Assembly (NCBI GenBank): GCA_964397755.1
Contig: CAYNJY010000010.1
Span: 1 to 35,947, forward strand
Length of the DNA: 35,947 nucleotides
Source of the DNA: CAYNJY01 sp964397755
GTDB lineage: Bacteria > Patescibacteriota > Microgenomatia > UBA10105 > UBA927
Direction of reading: 5' to 3'
In this document: positions 28,933 through 35,947 of the stretch, in pieces
How positions within the stretch are numbered: position 1 is the stretch's first letter
Layout of the letters: each line of letters begins with the position of its first letter
The notes under the pieces: generated by a model
Databases searched by the model: none
Seen by the model: the letters and a program-made list of their open reading frames with translations, nothing else
What the model was told of the DNA's origin: nothing
Position numbers and translations under genes: made by a program

Positions 28933-31500
28933 GTGAAGACACGTGCTACACTTGCCTGGTCGTTCCTTTTTGCAATTTTTCTTGGACTTTGGGCCGCCGC
29001 TCCCTCCCCGGTTCTGGCTTTTGAAAATCCCCAGCTCTACTTTGACTGGAATACCTACCCGAATAATCAGCAAGTTCTCGGAGTATTTGCGCAGGAGCCA
29101 CCCGACGCCTCTCAAGAAACAACGCCCAGTGACCAAGCTGCTGCGCCAGATCACCGCGATATCCAAGAATTTACCGGGTATTTCGGCGGGAACTTCATAG
29201 GCAGCCTCACACCAGACAATCCTCTTTACTTTATTAAACGGTTTGAGGAAGGAGCACTACTCCTTTCTACCTTCGACCCGCAGAAGAAGGAAATTATGCG
29301 TCTTTCGATCGCCGGCGAGCGGCTCAAAGAGCTTGAGGAGATAATAGACAGTGGCAAAACGCGCTTCATTGAGAATCTCGCCCGCGCATACGACCGCTCC
29401 ATGGAGATATTTGCACAAAATCTCGACACGCTACGTAAAGATAACCCGACGGCAACAGCCCTCCTTGTTCTTGCCGATAAAGAAGGCGCCAAACACACCC
29501 TTTCGCTCGAAGAAATTGCCCTCAGGGCGCCCCCGCAAGCGGCCGACGATGTCAAAAACGCCGTCGCCGCGTCCGAAGAGGTTGTCGATACGGTCGCGGA
29601 CCTTTCCGGTCGTCCTGCGGTCCCTCCTGAGATGGTTGGTCGCCTCCAGGCGCTCAAAGCGCAGGGGCTCCTGACCGAAGAGGAGGTCGCAAAAATTATA
29701 AACCTCTCCTCCCGCGAAGCGGTACGAGGAGAGCTTCGCAAACTCGCGCAGGCGGACGTACTCCCAGAGGCTGACCTGAAAAAGCTCGACGAAGCGGCCC
29801 GCGCATACTATCCCTTGGCTTACGCCAATATCCTTGAGCTCAAAAAATTCGAGGAATTGAAAAAACTCGAAACGAAAAAACCCGATGATACGACGCTCGC
29901 CCGCGTGCAGGAGTTTGCCAAAACATACAAACCCGGCGACGTGGTCCCGCCGGAATTGCGAACCTGGTGGGTACCGCTCATGCGGCTTGAAGAGCTCCAA
30001 AACACCGTCCGACCCGACCTCATCCCACAAGACTACTTCAAGTATCGGCCCGAAGACCAACAAAAGTATCAAGAAGTCGTTGAGCGACTCAAACCGCGGC
30101 CGGAGGACGTTGCCTACCTCACTCGACTCGTTGACCGGAGTCCAACCCTGATAAACGATCCTTCTATTGCTCGCATTCTTGCCATGGGTCAAAGGTTTGG
30201 AACTTCCAATGAGGCTCCTATCTCGCCGGTGGCCCAATTCTGTGGCGGAGAAACACACTGGGTCAATGTGCCATTTATGCCGAACGGCGGCTACTGTGTA
30301 CCGAACATTGTCTATACGACGGCAACCGGACAACCCCTAGACAGCCCGTGTCCTCCGCGGTACCATCGTAATGAACCGTCAGGCGCGTGCTTCCCTGACA
30401 ATCCGGTTGGGGCTGGTCTGGGTGGCATTCCCCTCACTGCTCCGGGAACGTGTCCGTCGGGCAATCATTGGGTGCCGGAACCGATAAGCCCGCGCGGCGG
30501 CTACTGTGCGCCGGACTATATGTCAATCGGCGGCGGTGTCTTCCCCAGCCCGATTGCTCCTCCCTCTTACTGTCCTGCCGGGACCGCTTTCCGAGATGGC
30601 AAATGCCAAAAGTATGATCCGCCGCCCACCGAAGGATGTCCGCAGGGAAGCTACTGGAACGGGCAGAAGTGCATCACGCCGAAAGATTGTGGCCCGAACT
30701 TCTACCAAGATTCAAATGGCGAATGTAAATCGAGCAGCGAACAATACAAGGAATACCAAAGTTTGTGTAAAGATAAGCCGATTCCCGCCGGCGGCTGTGG
30801 TACCGGCTACTGGGATATGGCCTCCTGTAGTTGTGTGGGCGGAAGCGGTACGGTCACGAGCGCCACGATGGAAGAGAATTGCCGCCGGGGGGGCTGCACG
30901 TGGGTGGGACGAAATAATGCCTGCGAGTGCCCATCAGGCGGAGGAAGCGGTTTTGGTACGCCATCCCGCGAGTCGCAAGAAGCAACCTGTCGCGCGAGCG
31001 GTGGGAGATGTGTGAGTTGGGTAAACGGAGCCTGCGGTTGCGAAAGAACGACAACCGGCGGTGGAGGTACAACATCCTGCAGCGCGCCTCCAGGCGGCTG
31101 CGGCGCTGGTATGTACTATGACTATGGCAGCTGTGCCTGTAGATCCACCTCTGGTGTCGGAGGTGGCGGGACAACGTATGATCCAGCAGAAGCTTGCCGC
31201 AGAACGCCCAATTGCACCTGGACCGGTGCGACCTGCAGCTGTACGTCTTCTGGAGGCGGCTCAACAGGTTCCACAAGCTGCGGGTCTGGCTACACGTGGA
31301 ATGGCAACTACTGCGCGCCTAGTGGAGGTACCTACACACCGCCATCGTCCTATACACCTCCTTCATCGTATTCGCCACCATCAAGCTACACACCACCGCC
31401 TCCTCCGTCATCCTACAGTCCTCCTCCACCACCATCGTCCTATGAGCCACCGCCTCCTCCGTCATCCTACAGTCCTCCTCCACCCCCGCCAGCGCCCTGA
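28933..31500 (+). CDS. Large secreted protein: DUF5667, Cys-rich repeats, extensin-like Pro/Tyr tail
   Basis: This 855-residue protein starts with GTG at 28933 and has a signal peptide ending near AAPSPVLA (1-29). Residues about 88-190 are a DUF5667 domain (LTPDNPLYFIKRFEEG, FDPQKKEIMRLSIAGERLKE). A charged helical region follows to about 420. Residues about 430-795 hold many cysteines in repeating blocks: NGGYC, RGGYCAPD, CPAGTAFRDGKC, CPQGSYWNGQKC, then several G-C-x-W-x-C-x-C units with Gly/Ser/Thr linkers. The last 52 residues are SSYTPPSSYSPP units that grade into SSYSPPPPP units, like plant extensins. It is presumably a cell-surface protein; adhesion or cross-linking is inference. It ends 2 bp before the convergent His/Cys gene. 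Confidence 0.82.
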   Translation: MKTRATLAWSFLFAIFLGLWAAAPSPVLAFENPQLYFDWNTYPNNQQVLGVFAQEPPDASQETTPSDQAAAPDHRDIQEFTGYFGGNFIGSLTPDNPLYFIKRFEEGALLLSTFDPQKKEIMRLSIAGERLKELEEIIDSGKTRFIENLARAYDRSMEIFAQNLDTLRKDNPTATALLVLADKEGAKHTLSLEEIALRAPPQAADDVKNAVAASEEVVDTVADLSGRPAVPPEMVGRLQALKAQGLLTEEEVAKIINLSSREAVRGELRKLAQADVLPEADLKKLDEAARAYYPLAYANILELKKFEELKKLETKKPDDTTLARVQEFAKTYKPGDVVPPELRTWWVPLMRLEELQNTVRPDLIPQDYFKYRPEDQQKYQEVVERLKPRPEDVAYLTRLVDRSPTLINDPSIARILAMGQRFGTSNEAPISPVAQFCGGETHWVNVPFMPNGGYCVPNIVYTTATGQPLDSPCPPRYHRNEPSGACFPDNPVGAGLGGIPLTAPGTCPSGNHWVPEPISPRGGYCAPDYMSIGGGVFPSPIAPPSYCPAGTAFRDGKCQKYDPPPTEGCPQGSYWNGQKCITPKDCGPNFYQDSNGECKSSSEQYKEYQSLCKDKPIPAGGCGTGYWDMASCSCVGGSGTVTSATMEENCRRGGCTWVGRNNACECPSGGGSGFGTPSRESQEATCRASGGRCVSWVNGACGCERTTTGGGGTTSCSAPPGGCGAGMYYDYGSCACRSTSGVGGGGTTYDPAEACRRTPNCTWTGATCSCTSSGGGSTGSTSCGSGYTWNGNYCAPSGGTYTPPSSYTPPSSYSPPSSYTPPPPPSSYSPPPPPSSYEPPPPPSSYSPPPPPPAP

Positions 31501-31502
31501 TT

Positions 31503-34154
31503 TCATTCAACGACGGTAATGGTTCCCGTAAGGTACGGGAAAAGATGATCGTGGAGGTGCCACGTACCAACCTTGGTAAAGAGAAATTTCCAGGATTCCC
31601 CAGGTTTGATTGGCCGCTGCGGATCAAACTCTGGGTAGATTCGGTGGGTAGGATGGATGTTCGACGCTGGCCAATGCGGCTCTTGGCTTTGATTGGTGAA
31701 CACTACCCGTGTGCCTTTTGCTGCGGTGAGGGTTCTCGGTTCATAGCCTTTGTCTGTGATGCGAATAGTCCGTGTCCCTTGTGCACTCTGTGCTGGTGGC
31801 AGCGTTGCGACAGCAACTCGAAATTGCGCAAGCCTTGCGTGTAGAAATGCTTTCACTTTTTGATACCACGTACTCCATGGTGAAACTCGCGGCAAAGGAG
31901 TCGCTACGACTCCCCGGGGCGCACGACAGAAACTTTGAAATTCGTCCGCTAAGCTCGCACAAAAACGGCTAAAATCAGCGTCTGTCAAGACTTCACCGGC
32001 TCTCCCGGCAACTACTTCATAACAGCGACGCACTTCAGTTTGATCGGTCAAGAGCGAACAAAACTCTTTGGCCTCACGTTCGCCTGACGGATCCCAAAAC
32101 GTGTCTTGCACTGCACCGGATAAGCATTCGCGCCGGTAGATCCCGGCAGGTGCCCATGTGCACTTCTCTATCGCAAGCCGGACATTATGCTTGCTCGTGC
32201 CTCCAACATCTCTGCCCATACTTTGAAAACACGGTGTGCGAAACTGTTCGGGCGCCTCAAGACAGGAAGCTGCAATCTTTTGGAAGTCACCGCCAAACAG
32301 CTGCAACATTCGCGATGTCTGAAGAAAATAACAGGAGCCTCTGTAACGTTCCCCAACACTATTGCACGGATAGTGTGGATCATCTGTTAAATACTTTGTG
32401 AAGTGGCGATCAGGAGAAAAATTTGCTGCCGCGTTTTCCACAGCCAACCCTCCCACAATGTTCTCCATAAACACGCCGGTCCAACAGGACGACTGGGCAT
32501 TGCTATCGGAAAGCAGGTTGCAGCTCTCCAGCGCATCAGACAGTTCATACCCTGACCAAGCCATGAGCCCGTGGCCAACGCCATGGACACACTGGTGGGT
32601 AAAGAAGCGGTTCTTGCCAGAAGGACAAAGCTTCGTCAAACTTTCTTGAAGGTTTGCGGTCCCTTTCTCGCGGAAAAATGCTTCAGCCGCGCCATGGTAG
32701 CAGCCAGAGTGACAGTGGCTGCTACAGCGCTCGAATGCCGCTGCGCCCATGAGTTCGTAGGCAAAGCGGCCAGCTTTGTGCGCGCGATCGTGGCAGCTCA
32801 AACCCATTGCTGGCATGACGTCTGCAAGTTTCTCAATCGTTGACGCAGGGCCCACCTCGGCAAGAAACTTTTTGAGAAACACATCGTCCCGTACCAACCG
32901 TTCATCATCCCGTTGACTCAACTCTGACGTGCTTTGTGCTGCTACCCAGTGGGTCTGCACTCCTTTCTCACAATCACGCCTCCCGTCCGCCTCAGGAACC
33001 GTCTGACAGATCCCAAGTGCCTCCCTCGCAGTACTAACTTGGGAAGCAACTGAGGCTCCAATCTGGGTAAAGCAGGTGCTTTTGTACGGGTCTCCTACCA
33101 GATTGCAAAACATGGTCGCACGACGAATGTCTGTTTCGTCAAAATTGAGAATATTGCCGATCGCACCAATCACGCAATCACGTAGAGCCACTGTTGGCAA
33201 CTCCTGACACATCTCCCAAGAAAGAGCGACATTTTTCTCAACATCTAAGACGGTGTCAACTCCCCGCATGGATTTTTGCCAAATGGGGTTGGTCACCATG
33301 AGACCGATACTTTGTATACAGGGCACAGCGCCACCAGCTGGCGCGGACAGGCAGATGGCAACTGCTTTCTTTACATTGAGGTTGGTCACTTTCATAAGAT
33401 ACCCCGCGTGATTGATGTAGCACTGCCACTGGTAGCGACTGGGAAGTTTATTACACGGAGAGAGGGGGTCGTCGGGAGAAAACGCGAGCACCTTTTCCTC
33501 GTCGGTCACCGCCGCATTGGAGTTCTCCATGAGCGTCCCCTGCCAACAACCTTCCTGCGCAGCGCGCGTCGGCAGCTCGTCACAGGTTGCCAGAGACTTC
33601 TCGAGATTGTACGAAAGCGCCATCATGAGCCCGTGACCCGCACCGTGGTAGCAGTAGGAGTACAGCTTGGGTGGTCTACTCGTTCCAATACCTTCACAGA
33701 TTTTCGTCATCGCCTCCCTGTGGGAACTTGTTTGGGAGAGCGCGTATTCAAAAAATCCATGCTGACACCCGTAGTTATAGGTGGTGGGACACGAAAGGAA
33801 GGCGTCCACCGTGAGCCCCTTGAGCTTGGCTGTTTCTCTTCCTATCTCGTGAACGTGTTGGTGGTCATCAAATGAGGCATCAATAACCTTCGCCTCACGC
33901 AGTGCTACCAGGACGTCAACCGCACTAGCCGTTCCTTGTGCCGCAACTGCCTCTCGCAGAATTCCACGAAAACAGTGGTCACGTGCTTCTTTTTTTGAAA
34001 GCTCACTGCACTTCCTCCGTGTCTTCGCAACCCACCCCTCGATCGTATTGGGGTGTTGGTCACTCTCTTTTTTTCTTACTGAAACTCGATAGCTCCCAAG
34101 CCCAAGGCCTACCACAAAAAGAAGAACCCCAAGGGAGATCCATTTCCTTGCCAT
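31503..34154 (-). CDS. Exported duplicated His/Cys-rich protein with C-terminal cupredoxin domain
   Basis: From the ATG at 34154 the protein has 883 residues (positions below include one preceding GTG codon). An N-terminal membrane anchor (5-21) is followed by two copies of a His/Cys module about 355 residues apart. Shared marks are H-x-x-G-R (103-107 and 460-464), G-C-x-H-G (130-134 and 485-489), C-x-H-G-x-G-H-G-L-M (169-178 and 523-532), and C-W-x-G-x-x-M-E-N (204-212 and 558-566). At least thirteen C-x10/11-C helical hairpins run through both copies. The last 90 residues are a cupredoxin domain with HPTHRIYPEF and VGTWHLHDHL. I know no described family for the module. It is likely extracellular, metal-binding and disulfide-rich; the function is open. 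Confidence 0.75.
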   Translation of the reverse strand: MARKWISLGVLLFVVGLGLGSYRVSVRKKESDQHPNTIEGWVAKTRRKCSELSKKEARDHCFRGILREAVAAQGTASAVDVLVALREAKVIDASFDDHQHVHEIGRETAKLKGLTVDAFLSCPTTYNYGCQHGFFEYALSQTSSHREAMTKICEGIGTSRPPKLYSYCYHGAGHGLMMALSYNLEKSLATCDELPTRAAQEGCWQGTLMENSNAAVTDEEKVLAFSPDDPLSPCNKLPSRYQWQCYINHAGYLMKVTNLNVKKAVAICLSAPAGGAVPCIQSIGLMVTNPIWQKSMRGVDTVLDVEKNVALSWEMCQELPTVALRDCVIGAIGNILNFDETDIRRATMFCNLVGDPYKSTCFTQIGASVASQVSTAREALGICQTVPEADGRRDCEKGVQTHWVAAQSTSELSQRDDERLVRDDVFLKKFLAEVGPASTIEKLADVMPAMGLSCHDRAHKAGRFAYELMGAAAFERCSSHCHSGCYHGAAEAFFREKGTANLQESLTKLCPSGKNRFFTHQCVHGVGHGLMAWSGYELSDALESCNLLSDSNAQSSCWTGVFMENIVGGLAVENAAANFSPDRHFTKYLTDDPHYPCNSVGERYRGSCYFLQTSRMLQLFGGDFQKIAASCLEAPEQFRTPCFQSMGRDVGGTSKHNVRLAIEKCTWAPAGIYRRECLSGAVQDTFWDPSGEREAKEFCSLLTDQTEVRRCYEVVAGRAGEVLTDADFSRFCASLADEFQSFCRAPRGVVATPLPRVSPWSTWYQKVKAFLHARLAQFRVAVATLPPAQSAQGTRTIRITDKGYEPRTLTAAKGTRVVFTNQSQEPHWPASNIHPTHRIYPEFDPQRPIKPGESWKFLFTKVGTWHLHDHLFPYLTGTITVVE

Positions 34155-34233
34155 CACTCCTTCATCGTAGCAAACTTTCCATCCGTGCTCTAGGCGCTCT
34201 TGATTTCCTTTTGGGAATAGTCCTATATTGGAG

Positions 34234-34331
34234 CTCCGAGGGCTGAAAGCCCTCGGAGTCTCTCATTGGAATCACCGAGTGCTTCCGTATCCCCGAAGCT
34301 GAAATCTTGCCGAAGGCGGATTAAATTTCAG
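34234..34331. other. Structured intergenic region with two strong hairpins
   Basis: A perfect 11-bp stem (CTCCGAGGGCT, loop GAA, AGCCCTCGGAG; 34234-34258) is followed by a second structure, CTGAAAT (34299-34305) with ATTTCAG (34325-34331), enclosing GCC-GAA-GGC. I see no open reading frame with a believable start in 34155-34369. It may be a repeat element or a small RNA. Confidence 0.4.
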
Positions 34332-34369
34332 GGACAGTCAATAAAGAAACGTGTGTCTCCTTACAAAAG

Positions 34370-34403
34370 AGAGGAAAGCAACTCAGAGAGAGCGCTTTCC
34401 TCT
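34370..34403 (-). terminator. Terminator of the DUF378 gene
   Basis: AGAGGAAAGC (34370-34379) and GCTTTCCTCT (34394-34403) form a perfect 10-bp stem with a 14-nt loop. On the minus strand it follows the DUF378 stop by about 18 bp and is followed by CTTTTG. Confidence 0.6.
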
Positions 34404-34420
34404 AGCTTTACAGAAACGAA

Positions 34421-34624
34421 TTACTTGCCGCAGGCTTTGCAGTCGCTCTTGTGGGTCGAGATCACGTAGACCGTCGAAAGACCGACAAGGATATAGGCCA
34501 GCTTGTCGAGTCCTACCCCTCCGAGCAGCGATTCAACGAGATTGTAATTAAATAAGCCCCAAAGTCCCCAATTGATACCCCCTAGCCACAAGAGAGCATA
34601 CGCTGCCATGTGTAATGATTTCAT
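34421..34624 (-). CDS. DUF378 small membrane protein
   Basis: This 67-residue protein has two membrane helices. The block ALLWLGGINWGLWGLFNYNLVESLLGG followed by LAYILVGLSTVYV matches the DUF378 pattern, a family of unknown function found widely in bacteria. The tail ends CKACGK, a possible metal- or disulfide-forming pair. GGGAGGTGA precedes the ATG by 6 bases, and a good promoter and terminator flank it, so it is probably transcribed alone. Confidence 0.85.
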   Translation of the reverse strand: MKSLHMAAYALLWLGGINWGLWGLFNYNLVESLLGGVGLDKLAYILVGLSTVYVISTHKSDCKACGK

Positions 34625-34655
34625 TTATTTCACCTCCCTTCTTGTTTATACTTTC

Positions 34656-34684
34656 AGTCTACCGACCAATACTTGTCCCGTCAA
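34656..34684 (-). promoter_or_regulatory. Promoter of the DUF378 gene
   Basis: TTGACG (34679-34684), 17 bp and TAGACT (34656-34661) on the minus strand, 31 bp before the ATG. Confidence 0.6.
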
Positions 34685-34702
34685 GCCACTCTGCCTTCAT
34701 CA

Positions 34703-34891
34703 TTATTTTTTATATCCAAACGCGTTGTAAGCAAGATAGAACCCGACGGTACTAGCAACAAGGCTCAACCATATCGGAACGCTCCAACCGGCAATTATCG
34801 CCTCCCACCCTAGAATCAAACGCGCCAGATGTAGACAGCCAATGAACCCAAAAATATAGCCGGTCAGGGCAACATATGTTTTTTGCTTCAC
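34703..34891 (-). CDS. Small two-helix membrane protein
   Basis: I start this gene at the GTG at 34891, preceded by AGAGGTGAG, giving 62 residues (MKQKTYVALTGYIFGFIGCL, then helices around AIIAGWSVPIWLSLVASTVGFYLAY). It has no recognised family. The frame is open further upstream, but the extra residues overlap the promoter of the phosphoglycerate mutase on the other strand. Its partner gene downstream, DUF378, is also a tiny two-helix protein. Confidence 0.65.
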   Translation of the reverse strand: MKQKTYVALTGYIFGFIGCLHLARLILGWEAIIAGWSVPIWLSLVASTVGFYLAYNAFGYKK

Positions 34892-34937
34892 ATTACTCAC
34901 CTCTTTTCTCCTATTAGCATAGCACATCTTGTTCCGT

Positions 34938-34966
34938 TTGATCGCAAACTTCCTCCAAGGCATAAT
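34938..34966 (+). promoter_or_regulatory. Promoter of the phosphoglycerate mutase gene
   Basis: TTGATC (34938-34943), 17 bp and CATAAT (34961-34966), 7 nt before the GTG at 34974, which sets the start codon and predicts a leaderless transcript. Confidence 0.6.
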
Positions 34967-34973
34967 ACAGGAA

Positions 34974-35633
34974 GTGAAAAAGAAGAGGTCGCCGCAGGAT
35001 ACAAGCTACCTGGCTCTGGTTCGCCATGGAGAGTCAGAGTGGAATGCCCTAGGGCTCTGGACCGGGTGGACTGATATTGCCCTCACCCATGTCGGGCGCG
35101 ACGAGGCCAAACAAGCGGCAGAAGCCATCCGCGATATTAGCTTTCATGTGGCTCACACCTCGCTCCTATCTCGGGCGCAGGAAACGTTGACCATTATGCT
35201 AGAAACGCTGAAACTCTCTGTCCCTATCCATCGCCATCACGCGCTGAACGAACGAAACTACGGTATCCTCACCGGCAAAAATAAATGGAAGATCAAAAAA
35301 AAATACGGTGAAAAGCAGTTTATGCTCTGGCGCCGGAACTGGAACCACCCCGTCCCCGAAGGCGAAACATTACAAGATGTATATCAAAGGGTGTTGCCAT
35401 ATTTTAAAACACGGATTTTACCCGACTTGCGTTCAGGAAAAAATATTTTGATAACTGCCCATGGTAATAGTCTCCGCGCCCTAGTGAAACACCTGGAGAA
35501 AATTTCCGATAAGGAGATTTCCCATTTTGAGATTGGCACCGGTGAGCTTCTGCTTTATCACGTGTCAATTGCTACCGGAGAAGTAATTCATAAAGAAATC
35601 CGCACGTCCAATCCCAAACGAGGCAAACAGTAG
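34974..35633 (+). CDS. gpmA: 2,3-bisphosphoglycerate-dependent phosphoglycerate mutase
   Basis: From the GTG at 34974 the protein has 219 residues and interconverts 3- and 2-phosphoglycerate in glycolysis. The dPGM marks are all visible: the phosphohistidine motif LVRHGESEWN, the loop GLWTGWTDIALTHVGRDEA, HALNERNYGILTGKNK with the catalytic Glu, VPEGETLQDVYQRV, and the second His in ILITAHGNSLRALVKHLE. It is slightly short for the family (about 230-250), with a basic start KKKRSPQDTSY. It takes the 3-phosphoglycerate made by GapN. The longer TTG frame is rejected because it overlaps the promoter. Confidence 0.94.
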   Translation: MKKKRSPQDTSYLALVRHGESEWNALGLWTGWTDIALTHVGRDEAKQAAEAIRDISFHVAHTSLLSRAQETLTIMLETLKLSVPIHRHHALNERNYGILTGKNKWKIKKKYGEKQFMLWRRNWNHPVPEGETLQDVYQRVLPYFKTRILPDLRSGKNILITAHGNSLRALVKHLEKISDKEISHFEIGTGELLLYHVSIATGEVIHKEIRTSNPKRGKQ

Positions 35634-35947
35634 CCGCTTACGAAGCCAGTGACACTTTGTGAACGAGAGGCACCAACCTGAACAGCTACAGCCGCACGAT
35701 ATCGGCAGCCTCACGGCCGAGATCGGTAGGCTCTTTGAGATTGAAAAAATGGTCTCTTCCGGACCAAGTTTGGCAAAATAATCAGGATCGAGAGAAAAGA
35801 GCTCCGCGAATACAATGTCCCCGAACTCGAGAGGAAGCTTCTTGCTGTCTACCGTGTACAAAATCCTGTAGCGGTGAAGTCGATGAAGTCAACCTGTGAA
35901 ATCAACCTGTCGTGCGAAGCAAGGTGCAGAATTGTACCTGGCTCCCC
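35634..35947. other. Right-edge region without a secure gene
   Basis: No gene is convincing. On the plus strand a GTG at 35658 opens a 40-codon frame (NERHQPEQLQPHDIGSLTAE, ending LAK-stop). The next frame is open from there to the window end (RIERKELREYNVPELERKLL), joined at a run of six A at 35744-35749. A single-base change at that run would give one continuous partial protein. An overlapping minus-strand frame is also open but lacks a good start. Confidence 0.25.

Noticed and set aside
29431..30333. Minus-strand frame of 300 codons
   Set aside because: It is the antisense of the long secreted-protein gene, whose signal peptide and DUF5667 domain are clear; the antisense product has no recognisable pattern.
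31330..31497. Regular repeats that might look like a CRISPR array
   Set aside because: They are coding SSY-PP repeats with variable units and no unique spacers.
35565..35861. Minus-strand frame of 98 codons at the right edge
   Set aside because: TTG start without ribosome site, overlaps the end of gpmA; not better than the plus-strand frames.

Overview
The window reads as chromosomal DNA of a member of the Candidate Phyla Radiation (Patescibacteria), possibly the Microgenomates side, although the phylum is inference. Supporting points are tightly packed genes with overlaps of a few bases, DUF5667 secreted proteins, an orphan TraG/HerA-type membrane ATPase with no other conjugation genes, a tRNA without encoded CCA, many start codons only 4-11 nt behind a -10 box (leaderless style), and many secreted proteins with no database-like resemblance. 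TGA works as stop throughout. There is no 16S gene or ribosomal protein cluster to fix the lineage.

Layout, left to right. 1-720: end of a type 1 isopentenyl-diphosphate isomerase, a tRNA-like fragment and tRNA-Ile(UAU). 817-6707: a minus-strand row of an unknown multi-pass membrane protein, a small hypothetical protein, a TraG/HerA ATPase and a Ddl-like ligase, headed by a cobalamin riboswitch whose P13 hairpin covers the ribosome-binding site. 6872-10573: nrdR - nrdJ - pduO, meaning B12-dependent ribonucleotide reductase, its repressor with NrdR boxes on the promoter, and a cob(I)alamin adenosyltransferase. 10743-13817: a DUF5667 protein, an HD hydrolase, a Phd/VapC-type toxin-antitoxin pair and an MFS transporter. 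13875-16236: an FTR1 iron permease, a nucleotide-kinase-like protein and a phosphoribosyltransferase transcribed divergently from one shared palindrome, and a tiny ORF. 16256-19277: GapN, a PP2C phosphatase and superoxide dismutase. 19335-24059: two tandem class A penicillin-binding proteins. 24095-27594: a cupredoxin, a DUF458 protein, an RRM protein, a small membrane protein, and a divergent SAM hydroxide adenosyltransferase/halogenase-fold protein behind a SAM-I riboswitch plus terminator. 27642-31500: secreted proteins, a lone NQR2/RnfD-type membrane protein, and an 855-residue protein with cysteine-rich and extensin-like Pro/Tyr repeats. 31503-34154: a duplicated His/Cys-rich exported protein ending in a cupredoxin domain. 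34421-35633: two tiny membrane proteins and a phosphoglycerate mutase.

How it fits together. The cell depends on adenosylcobalamin for deoxynucleotides (NrdJ plus PduO adenosyltransferase), yet no cobalamin synthesis genes are visible. The B12 riboswitch sits in front of an uncharacterised membrane-protein operon, which makes that operon a candidate for cobalamin acquisition or handling. Glycolysis is represented by GapN (non-phosphorylating, NADPH-forming) and phosphoglycerate mutase. Envelope building is represented by the Ddl-like ligase, two PBP1A-type enzymes and isoprenoid isomerisation. The right-hand third is dominated by exported proteins likely to face the host or the environment.

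The strongest leads for new biology are the B12-riboswitch membrane operon, the SAM-riboswitch gene with altered active-site residues, and the duplicated His/Cys-cupredoxin protein.
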